NCBI GenBank assembly: GCA_024636295.1
Contig: JAGXHI010000053.1
Span: forward strand, 1-56,029
Source: Desulfuromonadales bacterium
Lineage (GTDB): Bacteria > Desulfobacterota > Desulfuromonadia > Desulfuromonadales > JAGXHI01
Length of the DNA: 56,029 nucleotides
Direction of reading: 5' to 3'
Of this stretch, positions 23,858 to 33,591 are shown one piece after another. Made by a program: the position numbers and the translations under genes. How positions within the stretch are numbered: the first letter of the stretch is position 1; each line of letters opens with the position of its first letter. The notes below the pieces were generated by a model. That model did not search any database, had not been told where the DNA came from, and saw only the letters and a program-made list of their open reading frames with translations.

Positions 23858-26548
23858 ATGTTGGTGAAAAGTTTTTCGACAACTCGCTGTTTTATCCCTC
23901 TTCTGCTTCTGACTCTTCTGGCGGCCTGCAACAGCCCCACAAAAGAGGAATTGCTCAATGAAGGGATAGAGCATAATCGCAGTGGCAATTATCGCGGCGC
24001 AATCGTTCTGTTGAAGAACGCCCTGGAGAAGGATCCCAATTTCTACGAAGCCCGGTTCCATCTGGCCGAATCCTACATGGAGACGGGTAAATACGAATCC
24101 GCGGAAAAGGAATTAATGAAGGTTCGGCACCAGAATCCCTCATTTGAGGGGCTTTCCCTGAAGCTGTCCGAAATTTACAACCGAACGGAACGACCGGAAA
24201 AAACACTGGAGGAGATGGAGGAATACCTCCGAAAGCACGGGGAATCTTCTCTCGCCCTTGAACTTACGGGACGCGCCCATGCGCTGATGAACAACGGAGA
24301 AAAGGCTCAGAAAAATCTACAGGACGCGATCCGGATCGATGAAAGCAACAATTCCGCCCGCCTTCACCTCGCGGAACTTCTACAAAAACAACAGAAGGAA
24401 GAGGCGGCCGAAATAATTCTGCGGGAGGTACTGAAGAAGGATGAAAGGAATACGGCTGCCCATTATCGATTGGCCCGCATCGAGCTAAATCGGGGGAATT
24501 CGAAGGCTGCTCTGGATCTGCTGCAGCGCCTCACGAAGATTGATCCCTCGGATATCGATGCCCAGTATGCCATGGGAACCATTTACCTGGACGAGGGGAA
24601 TTTCGATAAAGGTGAACAGCTCGGAAACCTCCTGTCACGGAAGTTCCCTGAATCCTCCAAAGGCCCTCTTCTTCTTGGCCTGGCCAATTACCTTCAGGGA
24701 GACTACGCAGGATCGGTTCTCCAGCTGCGCAAATCGATCAGCAAACATCCAAATCTGACGGCCTTTTATTTCCTGGGGCTCGCCCATTACAGCCAGGGAC
24801 AATATGAGACGGCCTTGAGCCAGTTTCAAAAAGTGCTGGATCATAGCCCTGATTCGGTTCAAACAAGGGTGATGGTAGGCATCACTCTCCTGAAACAGAG
24901 CCGCTCACAAGATGCCATCCGGGAACTCGAACGCGCTCTGGCGATCGATCCCGACCATGCATTGGCGCACAACGCACTGGGGAGCGCCTACATGACCGTG
25001 GGGGAATATGATTCCGCGATGAAGGAGTTCGACCGTGCAACCGATCTGAATCCGGAGATGGTGGATGTGTATTTCAAGCGGGGTTTATACAAGCTGAGCA
25101 GTGGGGAAAGCAATCTGGGAGAAGCGGATTTTCTGAAGGCCGTCTCCATCGCCCCGGATGTTCTGGATACCCGGCTGGTTCTGGCCAATCACTATCTACG
25201 GCAGGAAAATTATTCCGCGGCACTGAATACTTTACGCGAAGGGTTGTCTGAAAAACCGTCCGACGCTCTTATCCATAATTATATGGCGGCCGCTTTCTTT
25301 GCTCAGAAAGACTTCACGGCCGGTGTCGAATCCTTGAAAAAAGCCAAACAGATCAAGCCGGATTATCTGACACCGTACTTCAATCTAGCATCTTTCCATG
25401 CAGCGCGCGGCGATTACGAGGAGGCGGTGACGGAATATGACGAAATTCTGGCCCAGGATCCCTCCAATGTGCGTGCGCTCCTTCAGAGTGGTTCCATTTA
25501 CGAATTGACGAACCAGAAGGACAAAGCCGAAGAATTCTTCCTGCGGGCAAAAGAAATAGACGGTTTTGAGGGCATCCTCGGACTTTCTGAGTTTTATCTC
25601 CGCAATTCACAACCCGAAAAAGCCCTTGCGGTTCTAACGGAAGCTGAAAAGGCCAAGGCGTCAAATCCCGTCCTGCTGGAGGCGATCGGCAAAATCCTTC
25701 TTCGCACCGAACGGGGGCCCGAAGCCATCGAGGTATTCGAAAAACTGCAGAGGATCAACCCCCAAAAGGGTTTTCCCCTTCTTATCGGGGCGCTGACAAG
25801 GACAGGAAAAACCGCTCGGGCGGAGGAGTTGTCCCGGTCGTTGATTCGCTCCAATCCAGAGACGAATTTCGGATACCTGATTCTCGCGGGTGTCTACAAG
25901 AATGCCGGAAACAACGAAAAAGCTGCCGAAGTCCTTGGGGAAAGACTGCAGGCGAAACCTGAGGATCTTCCGGTGCAGATGATGATGGCCAGCCTTCGCG
26001 ACGAAATGGGGGAGTTCGAACAGGCCATCCGAATCTACCGGAAGCTGATGGAAACCCGTCCTGATTATTATCCGGCGATTTACGCCCTGGGGACCATTTA
26101 TGACCGCCTCGGCAACAAGAGAGAGGCTCTCGAGCTTTATCGGAAAGTCCTCACCCGGAAAGAGGATTTCGCACCCGCACTGAACAACCTCGCGTACCTG
26201 TATGCCGAAAACTACGGCAGCCCCGAAGAAGCGTTGAAACTGGCTTTCAAGGCCTATCGGCTGGAGCCCAACAATCCTCAGATTATGGATACTCTGGGTT
26301 ACGTTCTTCTCCGGAATGGCAAAAACGAGGAGGCCTTGAGATTTCTGAAGCGATCGGCGGAGCTTCTGCCCCAGATTCCGACGGTTCACTATCACCTCGC
26401 CCTGGTCCAGCACGACAGTGGAAACAGGGACGCCGCCGTGCATTCTCTGAAAATCGCACTGGGACTTGGAGATTTCCCGGAAATACGGGAGGCCGAAGCT
26501 CTCCTCGAACGACTGACTCGCGCCCGAACGGTTGGGATGAATGAATAA
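23858..26548 (+). CDS. prsT: PEP-CTERM system TPR-repeat lipoprotein PrsT
   Basis: An 896-residue exported lipoprotein: signal peptide with lipobox LAAC (cysteine at about 24), then TPR units over the whole remaining length, roughly twenty. This size and architecture, together with its place at the head of an exosortase A exopolysaccharide locus, fit PrsT. PrsT-like proteins are thought to sit in the outer membrane or periplasm and organise polymer export; the role is inferred from context. The start at 23858 follows AAGGGGAAGG and puts the lipobox in range, unlike the longer frame from 23780. The stop overlaps the sugar transferase start by 8 bases. Confidence 0.9.
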   Translation: MLVKSFSTTRCFIPLLLLTLLAACNSPTKEELLNEGIEHNRSGNYRGAIVLLKNALEKDPNFYEARFHLAESYMETGKYESAEKELMKVRHQNPSFEGLSLKLSEIYNRTERPEKTLEEMEEYLRKHGESSLALELTGRAHALMNNGEKAQKNLQDAIRIDESNNSARLHLAELLQKQQKEEAAEIILREVLKKDERNTAAHYRLARIELNRGNSKAALDLLQRLTKIDPSDIDAQYAMGTIYLDEGNFDKGEQLGNLLSRKFPESSKGPLLLGLANYLQGDYAGSVLQLRKSISKHPNLTAFYFLGLAHYSQGQYETALSQFQKVLDHSPDSVQTRVMVGITLLKQSRSQDAIRELERALAIDPDHALAHNALGSAYMTVGEYDSAMKEFDRATDLNPEMVDVYFKRGLYKLSSGESNLGEADFLKAVSIAPDVLDTRLVLANHYLRQENYSAALNTLREGLSEKPSDALIHNYMAAAFFAQKDFTAGVESLKKAKQIKPDYLTPYFNLASFHAARGDYEEAVTEYDEILAQDPSNVRALLQSGSIYELTNQKDKAEEFFLRAKEIDGFEGILGLSEFYLRNSQPEKALAVLTEAEKAKASNPVLLEAIGKILLRTERGPEAIEVFEKLQRINPQKGFPLLIGALTRTGKTARAEELSRSLIRSNPETNFGYLILAGVYKNAGNNEKAAEVLGERLQAKPEDLPVQMMMASLRDEMGEFEQAIRIYRKLMETRPDYYPAIYALGTIYDRLGNKREALELYRKVLTRKEDFAPALNNLAYLYAENYGSPEEALKLAFKAYRLEPNNPQIMDTLGYVLLRNGKNEEALRFLKRSAELLPQIPTVHYHLALVQHDSGNRDAAVHSLKIALGLGDFPEIREAEALLERLTRARTVGMNE

Positions 26549-27899
26549 GCCCATTTTACTTTTGCTCCTTGGTGATTACCTCCTGGCGATATCGGCGCAA
26601 TATCTCGGGATCTGCCTGAGATACCAATCGATGCCGAATTGGGAAATGCTGAATCAGGGGGGAATCAGGAGCCTCATTTTCGCAACGGTGGTCGTGCTTG
26701 CGGGATACCTGTCCGAGTTGTACCGGGGCGATTTGACCTTCAATAACAAAGAGATATTTTTGAGGGCATGTTCCGCCAATTTTCTGGCCTTTCTGGGATT
26801 ATCCGTTTTTTACTACCTTTTTCCGAACCTGATGCTCGGACGAAGCGTCCTGGTAATGGCCCTGGTGATCTTCTGCCTTTTGCAGTTCCTCTGGCATTGT
26901 CATTTCCCCGGTCTGCTCCGAATCCCCTGGGTCATGCAAAAGGTCCTTATCCTGGGAGTGGGACCCACGGCGTTGCAGATCAGCAACCTGCTCGATAAAA
27001 CCCGCCACAATTACGAACTGGTCGGATTTATTCAACCTGCAGGGGAAATGGCGTCGATCAACCTCTCCAGTGTTCTGGGCTCAATAGAATCGTTGGCGAG
27101 AACCGCTACGCGGGAAAAGGTGCACAAGATCGTTATCTCCCTCTCCGAACGAAGGGGGGTCCTGCCGGTTCGGGATATCCTTGGCTGCAAATTCAAGGGG
27201 ATTGATATTGTGGACGAGATTTCCTTTTACGAACAGATCACCGGAAAGCTCATGATCGAACGCATCAATCCAAGCTGGTTCATTTTTTCCAATGGCTCAC
27301 GTCTGACCCCTTTTATGTTCTTTTACAAGAGAGGCTTTGATCTGCTTTTCGCGGCGGTGGGCCTGGTTCTCTTCCTCCCTCTGATGCCGCTGATCGCCCT
27401 CGCGATTCGGGTCGATTCGAAAGGACCTGTCTTTTTCCGCCAAGTGCGGGTCGGCAAGGGAGAGAGACCTTTTGTTCTGTACAAATTCCGCACTATGGGC
27501 GAGGACGCGGAGAAAAAGACAGGTGCGGTCTGGGCGCAGGAAGACGATCCCCGGATTACACGTGTCGGTCGTTTCCTGAGAACCAGCCGCATGGATGAAA
27601 TGCCGCAGATCTTCAACGTCATCCGTGGCGACATGAGCTTCATAGGACCGCGTCCCGAAAGACCGGAATTCGTCGAAACCCTCAATGAAAGGGTCCCGTA
27701 CTACTCCAATCGTCATTCCGTCAAGCCCGGGGTCACAGGATGGGCACAGGTAAAATATGAATACGGCGCTTCGATGGAAGATGCATTGGAGAAGCTCCGC
27801 TATGACCTTTATTACATCAAGAACTTTTCAATATTTCTAGATTTTCTCATCATTATGGAAACGCTCAAGGTCGTTATTTTCGGCCGGGGGGCACGTTGA
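26541..27899 (+). CDS. epsB: Exopolysaccharide initiating sugar transferase (EpsB/WbaP type)
   Basis: Attaches the first sugar phosphate to undecaprenyl phosphate at the cytoplasmic membrane. The 452-residue protein has four or five N-terminal hydrophobic helices (1-135), a nucleotide-binding-like middle domain (VLILGVGPTALQISNLLD, near 135-245), and a C-terminal bacterial sugar transferase domain from about 255. That domain shows one membrane helix, VFFRQVRVGKGERPF, KFRTM, RVGRFLRTSRMDEMPQI, NVIRGDMSFIGPRPERP and HSVKPGVTGWAQV. The sequence matches the exosortase A-linked group. It is the second gene of the main operon. Confidence 0.93.
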   Translation: MNKPILLLLLGDYLLAISAQYLGICLRYQSMPNWEMLNQGGIRSLIFATVVVLAGYLSELYRGDLTFNNKEIFLRACSANFLAFLGLSVFYYLFPNLMLGRSVLVMALVIFCLLQFLWHCHFPGLLRIPWVMQKVLILGVGPTALQISNLLDKTRHNYELVGFIQPAGEMASINLSSVLGSIESLARTATREKVHKIVISLSERRGVLPVRDILGCKFKGIDIVDEISFYEQITGKLMIERINPSWFIFSNGSRLTPFMFFYKRGFDLLFAAVGLVLFLPLMPLIALAIRVDSKGPVFFRQVRVGKGERPFVLYKFRTMGEDAEKKTGAVWAQEDDPRITRVGRFLRTSRMDEMPQIFNVIRGDMSFIGPRPERPEFVETLNERVPYYSNRHSVKPGVTGWAQVKYEYGASMEDALEKLRYDLYYIKNFSIFLDFLIIMETLKVVIFGRGAR

Positions 27900-27924
27900 A
27901 CATCACAGTCGTGGGGAGGAATTT

Positions 27925-28734
27925 ATGAAGTTTCGCTTGATGAGCTCAATAATCTTTTTGACGTTTCTACTGGGTGCCGCGGTTTCTTTCGCAGGCGATT
28001 ACGTCATCGGTGAAGGAGACGTTCTGGGGGTCGCCGTCTGGGGTGTAAACGAGCTGAGCTTCGATGCCAAAGTCCGGCCCGACGGCAAGATCACCGTTCC
28101 GGGTCTGGGAGAGGTCCTGGCCGCCGGAAAATCCCCGAAGCAGCTTCAGCAGACATTGGAGAAAGACCTGAAGAAACTGGTCAAGAATCCCATCGTTACG
28201 GTGACGGTTCGGGAAATCACAAATAATCAGGTTCATGTGTTCGGCGGAGGGGTGCCCGCGGGTGTTTTCGATCTGAGTCGAAGAACCTCTCTGCTGCAGC
28301 TTCTCTGCAATATTTCCGATTTCACCAACGCCGACCTCAAGAGAGCTTATGTCCTCAGGGATCAGAAAAAGATCAAAGAGGGATTCGAGGAAATTTTTCT
28401 CGAGGGTGAGGCCTCCCAGGACATAATCCTTGAAAGCGGGGATGTCGTATTTATTCCGGTGGCCGATGAAAAGAACGTCTATGTGGTCGGCGCCGTGAAT
28501 ACCCCGAAATTCATCGCCTACCGGGAGGGGCTGACCGTCATGGAAGCGGTGCTCGAGGCCGGAGGGTTCAATAAATTCGCCAAGCCCAACGATACCGTCA
28601 TCGTACGAGAGGTCAACGGAAATGAAACCCGCATTCCGGTGAAGATGAACGATCTCATTAAATCCGGGGATCTCACCCAGAATGTCAAACTTCAGACCGG
28701 GGACTACGTCATTATCCGGGAAGGTCTCTTTTAG
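27925..28734 (+). CDS. Exopolysaccharide export protein, XrtA system
   Basis: A 269-residue periplasmic/outer-membrane export component of the Wza/KpsD class. Cleavable signal (about 1-23), then the polysaccharide-export domain (DYVIGEGDVLGVAVWGVNEL, VRPDGKITVPGLGEV, 25-110), followed by two SLBB-like segments (VHVFGGGVPAGVFDL and VYVVGAVNTPKFIAYREG). No lipobox is seen, as in other members of this XrtA group. GGGAGG lies before the ATG. It would form the exit channel together with the beta-barrel encoded at 32279. Confidence 0.93.
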   Translation: MKFRLMSSIIFLTFLLGAAVSFAGDYVIGEGDVLGVAVWGVNELSFDAKVRPDGKITVPGLGEVLAAGKSPKQLQQTLEKDLKKLVKNPIVTVTVREITNNQVHVFGGGVPAGVFDLSRRTSLLQLLCNISDFTNADLKRAYVLRDQKKIKEGFEEIFLEGEASQDIILESGDVVFIPVADEKNVYVVGAVNTPKFIAYREGLTVMEAVLEAGGFNKFAKPNDTVIVREVNGNETRIPVKMNDLIKSGDLTQNVKLQTGDYVIIREGLF

Positions 28735-28746
28735 AGAGGTGTTTTC

Positions 28747-30267
28747 ATGAAATCGAACGACAACGAATTCCGCCGGTACATGAATATTCTTCTCCAGCGG
28801 AAGTATCTTTTCACCGCAATCGCATTGCTGGTTATTTCCGCGGGGATTGCCCTGAGCTATGTGCTCCCGGAGAAATATCAGACCAAGTCCACGGTGTTCA
28901 TCCAACGGAGCGTTATCAACGATCTGGTTCAGGGGATTGCCGTGACCCAGTCCATTGACAATGAGCTCAAGGTCCTGACTCATTCCCTGACAAGTCGTCA
29001 TCTTCTGCTGCAGGTGGCCAATGCACTGGATCTTGACGCCGTCTACACCACGCCGAAAAGGGTCAATGATCTGATCGAGAGATTCAGAAAGAATCTCCAG
29101 GTCCGAGTGCGGGAAAAGAGTGACCTTTTCACGATTGAATATGTCGATCGCGATCCGCGGCTGGCCCGGGATTTTGTCAATGTGCTGATTCAGAAATATA
29201 TCGAGGAGAACCTCACGTCCAACCGTGAGGGGTCCTACGGAGCCAGTCGCTTTATCCAGGAGCAGGTGGAGAATTTCCGCAGCAAACTTACGGAAATCGA
29301 GCGAAAGCTGGCAGAGTTCAAAAAGCAGGAGGATTTCGCCGTCCTGGATGATGAGACCACCTTGATTAACGATATCCGTACAGCGCAGATGGATCTCGAG
29401 GACATCCAGATCAAAAAAGAAGGACTCCAGGCGAGGAAAACTCTGCTGCTCAATGAGAGAGTCGGCGGCGAAAACTCCCTCCAGGCGCAACTCGACACTC
29501 TCAACAGCAAGCGCGAACAGCTTCTGCTGATATACACGGAAAATTATCCCGAGGTGGTCCTTCTCAGCGCGGAAATCGAACGCCTTGAAAAACACCTTGA
29601 TTCTAAAGCGCCTTCCGCCGATACCCGTCGGGGAGAGACGATGGACAGTTCAATGGTCGCCATTGAACTGAACTCCCTCAGCCGCAAAGAGCAACAGCTC
29701 AGGCAATACATCGAGACGAAAAGAGCGATTCTCCAGGGGATCCCCGAGAAGAGGAAAGTTCTTAAGGAGCTTGAGAGGGACCGTGACGCTTACAAGAGCA
29801 CCTACGAGCAGCTTGTTCTTCGGCACGGGAAATCGGAGGTTTCCAAGGAGATGGAAATCCAGGACAAATCCGATACCTTCCGTGTTGTGGATCCGGCCTT
29901 TTTGCCGATGAAACCGGTGAGTCCCAACCGTGTGAAGATTATTTTCCTGAGCCTGGTTGCGGGAATCGCCATCGGATTCGGGGTCGTCTATGCCCTGGAT
30001 TTTCTGGATCCTTCCATCCGCAGCATCGAGACGGTGCACAAAATCGGTCTGCCCGTGATGGCGGTCATACCTCAGTTCAGCACCCGGGAGGAGCTTCTCT
30101 CGAGAAAAAGAAAAAACAGGTTTCTGTTCGCCTTCGTTTCGGTCTACATGCTAGGGGTTTCAGCCATTATGGTTTTCGAATTTCTGAAGATGACGGATAT
30201 TGCCGTCGCTGACGAACTTCTGCGAAACCTCTCGCTGGGTCAGTATTTAGCGGGACTTGGCAGGTAG
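28747..30267 (+). CDS. Exopolysaccharide chain-length determinant (Wzz family, XrtA system)
   Basis: A 506-residue inner-membrane co-polymerase that sets polymer length. TM1 near residues 17-38 is followed by the Wzz domain (VLPEKYQTKSTVFIQ), a long periplasmic coiled coil (about 150-365, QEQVENFRSKLTEIERKLAE and similar), then the PxxP-type segment DPAFLPMKPVSPNR. A hydrophobic span lies near 395-415 and another hydrophobic span near 460. The kinase partner is separate, encoded by the next gene. This follows the export protein by 12 bases. Confidence 0.93.
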   Translation: MKSNDNEFRRYMNILLQRKYLFTAIALLVISAGIALSYVLPEKYQTKSTVFIQRSVINDLVQGIAVTQSIDNELKVLTHSLTSRHLLLQVANALDLDAVYTTPKRVNDLIERFRKNLQVRVREKSDLFTIEYVDRDPRLARDFVNVLIQKYIEENLTSNREGSYGASRFIQEQVENFRSKLTEIERKLAEFKKQEDFAVLDDETTLINDIRTAQMDLEDIQIKKEGLQARKTLLLNERVGGENSLQAQLDTLNSKREQLLLIYTENYPEVVLLSAEIERLEKHLDSKAPSADTRRGETMDSSMVAIELNSLSRKEQQLRQYIETKRAILQGIPEKRKVLKELERDRDAYKSTYEQLVLRHGKSEVSKEMEIQDKSDTFRVVDPAFLPMKPVSPNRVKIIFLSLVAGIAIGFGVVYALDFLDPSIRSIETVHKIGLPVMAVIPQFSTREELLSRKRKNRFLFAFVSVYMLGVSAIMVFEFLKMTDIAVADELLRNLSLGQYLAGLGR

Positions 30268-30289
30268 TCTTTCACCAGAGGAGGGTATT

Positions 30290-31159
30290 TTGAGTCGAAT
30301 AGAAAAAGCGCTGGAAAAGGCGGCAGAACTCCGTGGGGAGGGAAAAAAGATGCCCTCACCTGCCGTAAAAAATGCTGATTACAGAACGTCGGATGCGCAG
30401 GAAAAACGCGCCGAGCCGCCCCCGCAGCGCCCGCAGGGGCGATCTCCACTTCCGGATGTTCCCGTCGAACCCCTAAAAATCGATCACCCGCTGATCGTCA
30501 CGTATCGGGAACCCAAATCTCCCATTGCCGAGGAATTCCGGAAACTCAAATCCATGATCGTAAAGATGGGCCCCCAGGGTAATGTTCCGAAAACCCTGAT
30601 GGTCACCAGCGCACTGAGCGGAGAGGGAAAGAGTGTAACGGCCGTGAACCTCGCCATCACGCTGGCACAGGAATACGATCATTCCGTCCTTCTCTTCGAT
30701 GCCGACCTGCGAAAGCCGTCGATTCACAAATACCTGAATCTGGAGACCCGGTTCGGTCTCTCGGACTGCCTTCTCGACGGCATCGACCTTTCGGAGGCGC
30801 TCGTCCGCACGGGTATCGGAAAGTTGTCGTTCCTGTCGGCCGGCCGATCGGTGGAGAACCCCACGGAGCTTCTGGGCTCGAGGAAAATGAGGGCGCTTGT
30901 ACAGGAGGTTCGGCACCGCTATCCGGAGCGCTTCATTATTTTTGATACTCCACCTGTTCTGCCCGTCGCCGAAAGTCGTCTCCTGAGCACCTATATGGAT
31001 GGGGTCATCTTTGTTGTCAGGGAACAGGTCGGGTCCGTCATGAATGTGCAGGACGCGATAGACGCCCTCCGCAGAGAAAGTATCCTCGGCATCGTATACA
31101 ACCATGTAAGAAACGAGTCGCTGAGCGGAAGATATCATTACTTCTACGACGGCTACTAG
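30290..31159 (+). CDS. Tyrosine autokinase of the XrtA exopolysaccharide system
   Basis: A 289-residue cytoplasmic BY-kinase that cycles with the Wzz protein. It opens with the group-typical MSRIEKALEKAAELR and has a proline-rich linker. It has Walker A in TSALSGEGKSVTAV, Walker A' in LLFDADLRKP and Walker B in FIIFDTPPVLP. The tyrosine-containing tail is short (YHYFYDGY), fewer tyrosines than in Wzc. The start is TTG 30290, chosen because GAGGAGGG lies 5 bases upstream; a longer frame from 30257 would overlap the previous gene. Confidence 0.92.
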   Translation: MSRIEKALEKAAELRGEGKKMPSPAVKNADYRTSDAQEKRAEPPPQRPQGRSPLPDVPVEPLKIDHPLIVTYREPKSPIAEEFRKLKSMIVKMGPQGNVPKTLMVTSALSGEGKSVTAVNLAITLAQEYDHSVLLFDADLRKPSIHKYLNLETRFGLSDCLLDGIDLSEALVRTGIGKLSFLSAGRSVENPTELLGSRKMRALVQEVRHRYPERFIIFDTPPVLPVAESRLLSTYMDGVIFVVREQVGSVMNVQDAIDALRRESILGIVYNHVRNESLSGRYHYFYDGY

Positions 31160-31160
31160 G

Positions 31161-32255
31161 ATGTATGAAAAATATTTTTCATTAAGTCGAAAACCGTTCG
31201 AGCTGATTCCGAACCCGGAATTTCTCTACCCCAGCCGCTCTCATCGCAAAGCGGAAAACTACCTGGACTACGCCGTGAGGGAGAAGGCGGGATTCATTCT
31301 TCTGACGGGCGAAGTCGGCTCCGGGAAAACGACGCTCGTTCGGCACCTGCTAAGGAAGATCGGTTCCGACGTCCGGATCTCAAAGGTGTTCAACACCAAA
31401 TTGAAGCCTGAGGAATTGATCCAGACCATCAATGAGGACTTCGGCCTGGAGACGGAAGGCCGGAGCAAAGTTCACCTGCTGAAGGATTTGAACGATTTTC
31501 TGATCGAACAGTACGCAGAAGGAAGAAGGGCGATCCTCATCATCGATGAGGCCCAGAACCTCTCTCCCGATTCGCTGGAGGAGGTTCGGATGCTCTCCAA
31601 TCTGGAGACCGACGACTCCAAGCTGCTTCAGATCATTCTGGTAGGACAGCCGGAACTGAAGGAGGTTCTCTCGAGCCCCGAACTGCGTCAGCTTCGGCAG
31701 AGGATCAGCATTCATTGTCATCTTCAGCCACTGACCCTTTCCGAAACCGAGGAATACATTCTTTACCGCCTGGAAATTGCCGGAGACCGGGAGGCCGTCA
31801 TTTTTTCTCCTGGCGCCATGGAGCTGGTCTACCGCTTCAGCAAAGGCATTCCTCGGCTGATCAACATCATGTGCGATTTTCTTCTGCTCTCGGCTTTTGC
31901 GGAAGAGACGCGGTACATCACGGAGGATCTCGTCCTCGAGGTGGCGGGAGACACCCAATTCGAAGGCCAGTTTCATATAGAAAACGATCTCCTCCTTCAG
32001 AAGCGGTATCGGGCGCCGGAGGTGGAATCATCTCCTTCCGCACAACCCGTTTCGGAAAAAGGAGATCTGAATTTCGAATGGAACATGGAGAAGGGGGAAA
32101 AATCGGCTGGTTCCGAGGAGGCTGAAACGATTTATCTGGACGAGAAGGATATCGTTTTCAGTCCTCAAGACAGGAGGACTCCGGTGAGGGAGGAGAACAT
32201 TCAGGAAGGATTCATGAGCAGGATAAGACGATTTTTTATGCAGGAAATCTTTTAA
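31161..32255 (+). CDS. XrtA-associated AAA ATPase (ExeA/general secretion type)
   Basis: A 364-residue ATPase of the kind found beside the kinase in exosortase A loci. It opens with YEKYFSLSRKPFELIPNPEF and has Walker A LTGEVGSGKTTLVRHL (about 45-60), Walker B AILIIDEAQNLSPDSL, and sensor region QIILVGQPELKEVLSS. The C-terminal 90 residues are low-complexity and acidic and end in a short basic helix. It resembles the ExeA AAA family and may power assembly of the export machinery; its exact role is unknown. It starts one base after the kinase stop, so translation is coupled. Confidence 0.9.
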   Translation: MYEKYFSLSRKPFELIPNPEFLYPSRSHRKAENYLDYAVREKAGFILLTGEVGSGKTTLVRHLLRKIGSDVRISKVFNTKLKPEELIQTINEDFGLETEGRSKVHLLKDLNDFLIEQYAEGRRAILIIDEAQNLSPDSLEEVRMLSNLETDDSKLLQIILVGQPELKEVLSSPELRQLRQRISIHCHLQPLTLSETEEYILYRLEIAGDREAVIFSPGAMELVYRFSKGIPRLINIMCDFLLLSAFAEETRYITEDLVLEVAGDTQFEGQFHIENDLLLQKRYRAPEVESSPSAQPVSEKGDLNFEWNMEKGEKSAGSEEAETIYLDEKDIVFSPQDRRTPVREENIQEGFMSRIRRFFMQEIF

Positions 32256-32278
32256 TTCGCATTTTATCGGGTTCCGAC

Positions 32279-33550
32279 ATGAAATTCAATGCTGTTGCTG
32301 TTCTGGGGTTCGCGGTTCTTTTTCTGTGGGTTGGCCTTCCGGTTTCCGGATACGGAGCCGAATTTCACCTGGTGCCGACCCTGGCCGTGAGCGAAATCTA
32401 TACCGACAACCTGTACAACGACAATGAAGGGGAGGTCACGGAATTCATCACCCGCTTCCTTCCGACGGTGGCTCTGGAGTACGAGGCGCCGCGGATCGTT
32501 GCGGATCTTGCCTACTCCTTCGATTACCGCCTTTATGCAAGAGGAGAAAGGGACAACGAATCGACGCATATCATTGCCGCATCGGCTCTGGCGACACTAG
32601 TGAAGAATCTCGCTTTTCTGGAAGTCAAGGACAGCTACGAGCAGGTTTCCCTGGACTCTACGCGGGACTTCGCGGAGGAGAGTCTTTTTGACCGGCAGTC
32701 GGATCGGAATGTCTTTTCCGCCAGCCCTTATCTGAAATTCGGTCCTTACCGGCGGTTTTCCCTCGAAACGGGTTATCGCTTCACGGATGTCCGATACGAG
32801 AGGGACACGGGAACAGACAAACAGAGTCATGCCTTTTTTGCGGATTCGGACTATGAATTGACGGAGCGGACGCGGTTCACCTCCGGATATTCCTACACCA
32901 TCGAAAACACGGAAGAGGATGATTATACAAGCAATAAAGCCTGGGGCGGACTTCGGCACCAGTACATGGAGAATTCGTTTATTTACGGAAACCTCGGTTA
33001 CGTGTGGATCGATTTCGACCGGGCGGACGGTGAGGATAATTTCTACTGGGACCTGGGAATAACCCATGATTTCGGAACGCTTACCGGTAGCGCAAGGGTC
33101 GCGGTCGATTATCAGGAGGATCCGGAGGGCACGATCCTCCGGCGTGAATATTACGACCTGACCCTGATCTGGTATTTTCAACGAGGCAGCGCCCTTCTTT
33201 CCCTGGATTATTCCGATTACTTAGATGCCGCGACAGATGAAGTGGATACCAGACGTTACGGAGGTGATTTCAGTGTCCAGTACGAACTGGCTCCGCGGTT
33301 GAGCGGGTCTGCCGGGTTCTCCTGGAAGGAGTTCGAGGAGAGGGATAAAGTGGAGGCTGGGCCGGGAGTCTTTATCGACAATGATACCGACACCCGCCGC
33401 CTCATCACGAGTGTGTCTCTCGCATACCTTCTTGGCCGCGATTTCACCGCCACTCTCGGGTATTACTTTATTGATTCCCATTCGCCCCAGGAAGAGGACG
33501 ATCGATACGAGTCCAATCGAATCATTCTCGAGGTCAGAAAAACTTTTTGA
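32279..33550 (+). CDS. XrtA-system outer-membrane beta-barrel protein
   Basis: A 423-residue outer-membrane protein: signal peptide 1-27 (cleavage after SGYGA), alternating hydrophobic beta strands throughout, and a C-terminal phenylalanine (EVRKTF), the signal for barrel assembly. It corresponds in position and size to the conserved hypothetical barrel of the PEP-CTERM exopolysaccharide locus. It probably forms or supports the polymer pore. It follows the ATPase by 23 bases. Confidence 0.87.
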   Translation: MKFNAVAVLGFAVLFLWVGLPVSGYGAEFHLVPTLAVSEIYTDNLYNDNEGEVTEFITRFLPTVALEYEAPRIVADLAYSFDYRLYARGERDNESTHIIAASALATLVKNLAFLEVKDSYEQVSLDSTRDFAEESLFDRQSDRNVFSASPYLKFGPYRRFSLETGYRFTDVRYERDTGTDKQSHAFFADSDYELTERTRFTSGYSYTIENTEEDDYTSNKAWGGLRHQYMENSFIYGNLGYVWIDFDRADGEDNFYWDLGITHDFGTLTGSARVAVDYQEDPEGTILRREYYDLTLIWYFQRGSALLSLDYSDYLDAATDEVDTRRYGGDFSVQYELAPRLSGSAGFSWKEFEERDKVEAGPGVFIDNDTDTRRLITSVSLAYLLGRDFTATLGYYFIDSHSPQEEDDRYESNRIILEVRKTF

Positions 33551-33591
33551 AGAAATCGACCGCTGTTTTTCCAGACAGCTGGAGTGGTGAG

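Noticed and set aside
27967..29595. Minus-strand open frame of about 540 codons opposite the export and chain-length genes
   Set aside because: Both plus-strand genes have unmistakable family motifs. The antisense product is low in plausible structure and has no ribosome site.
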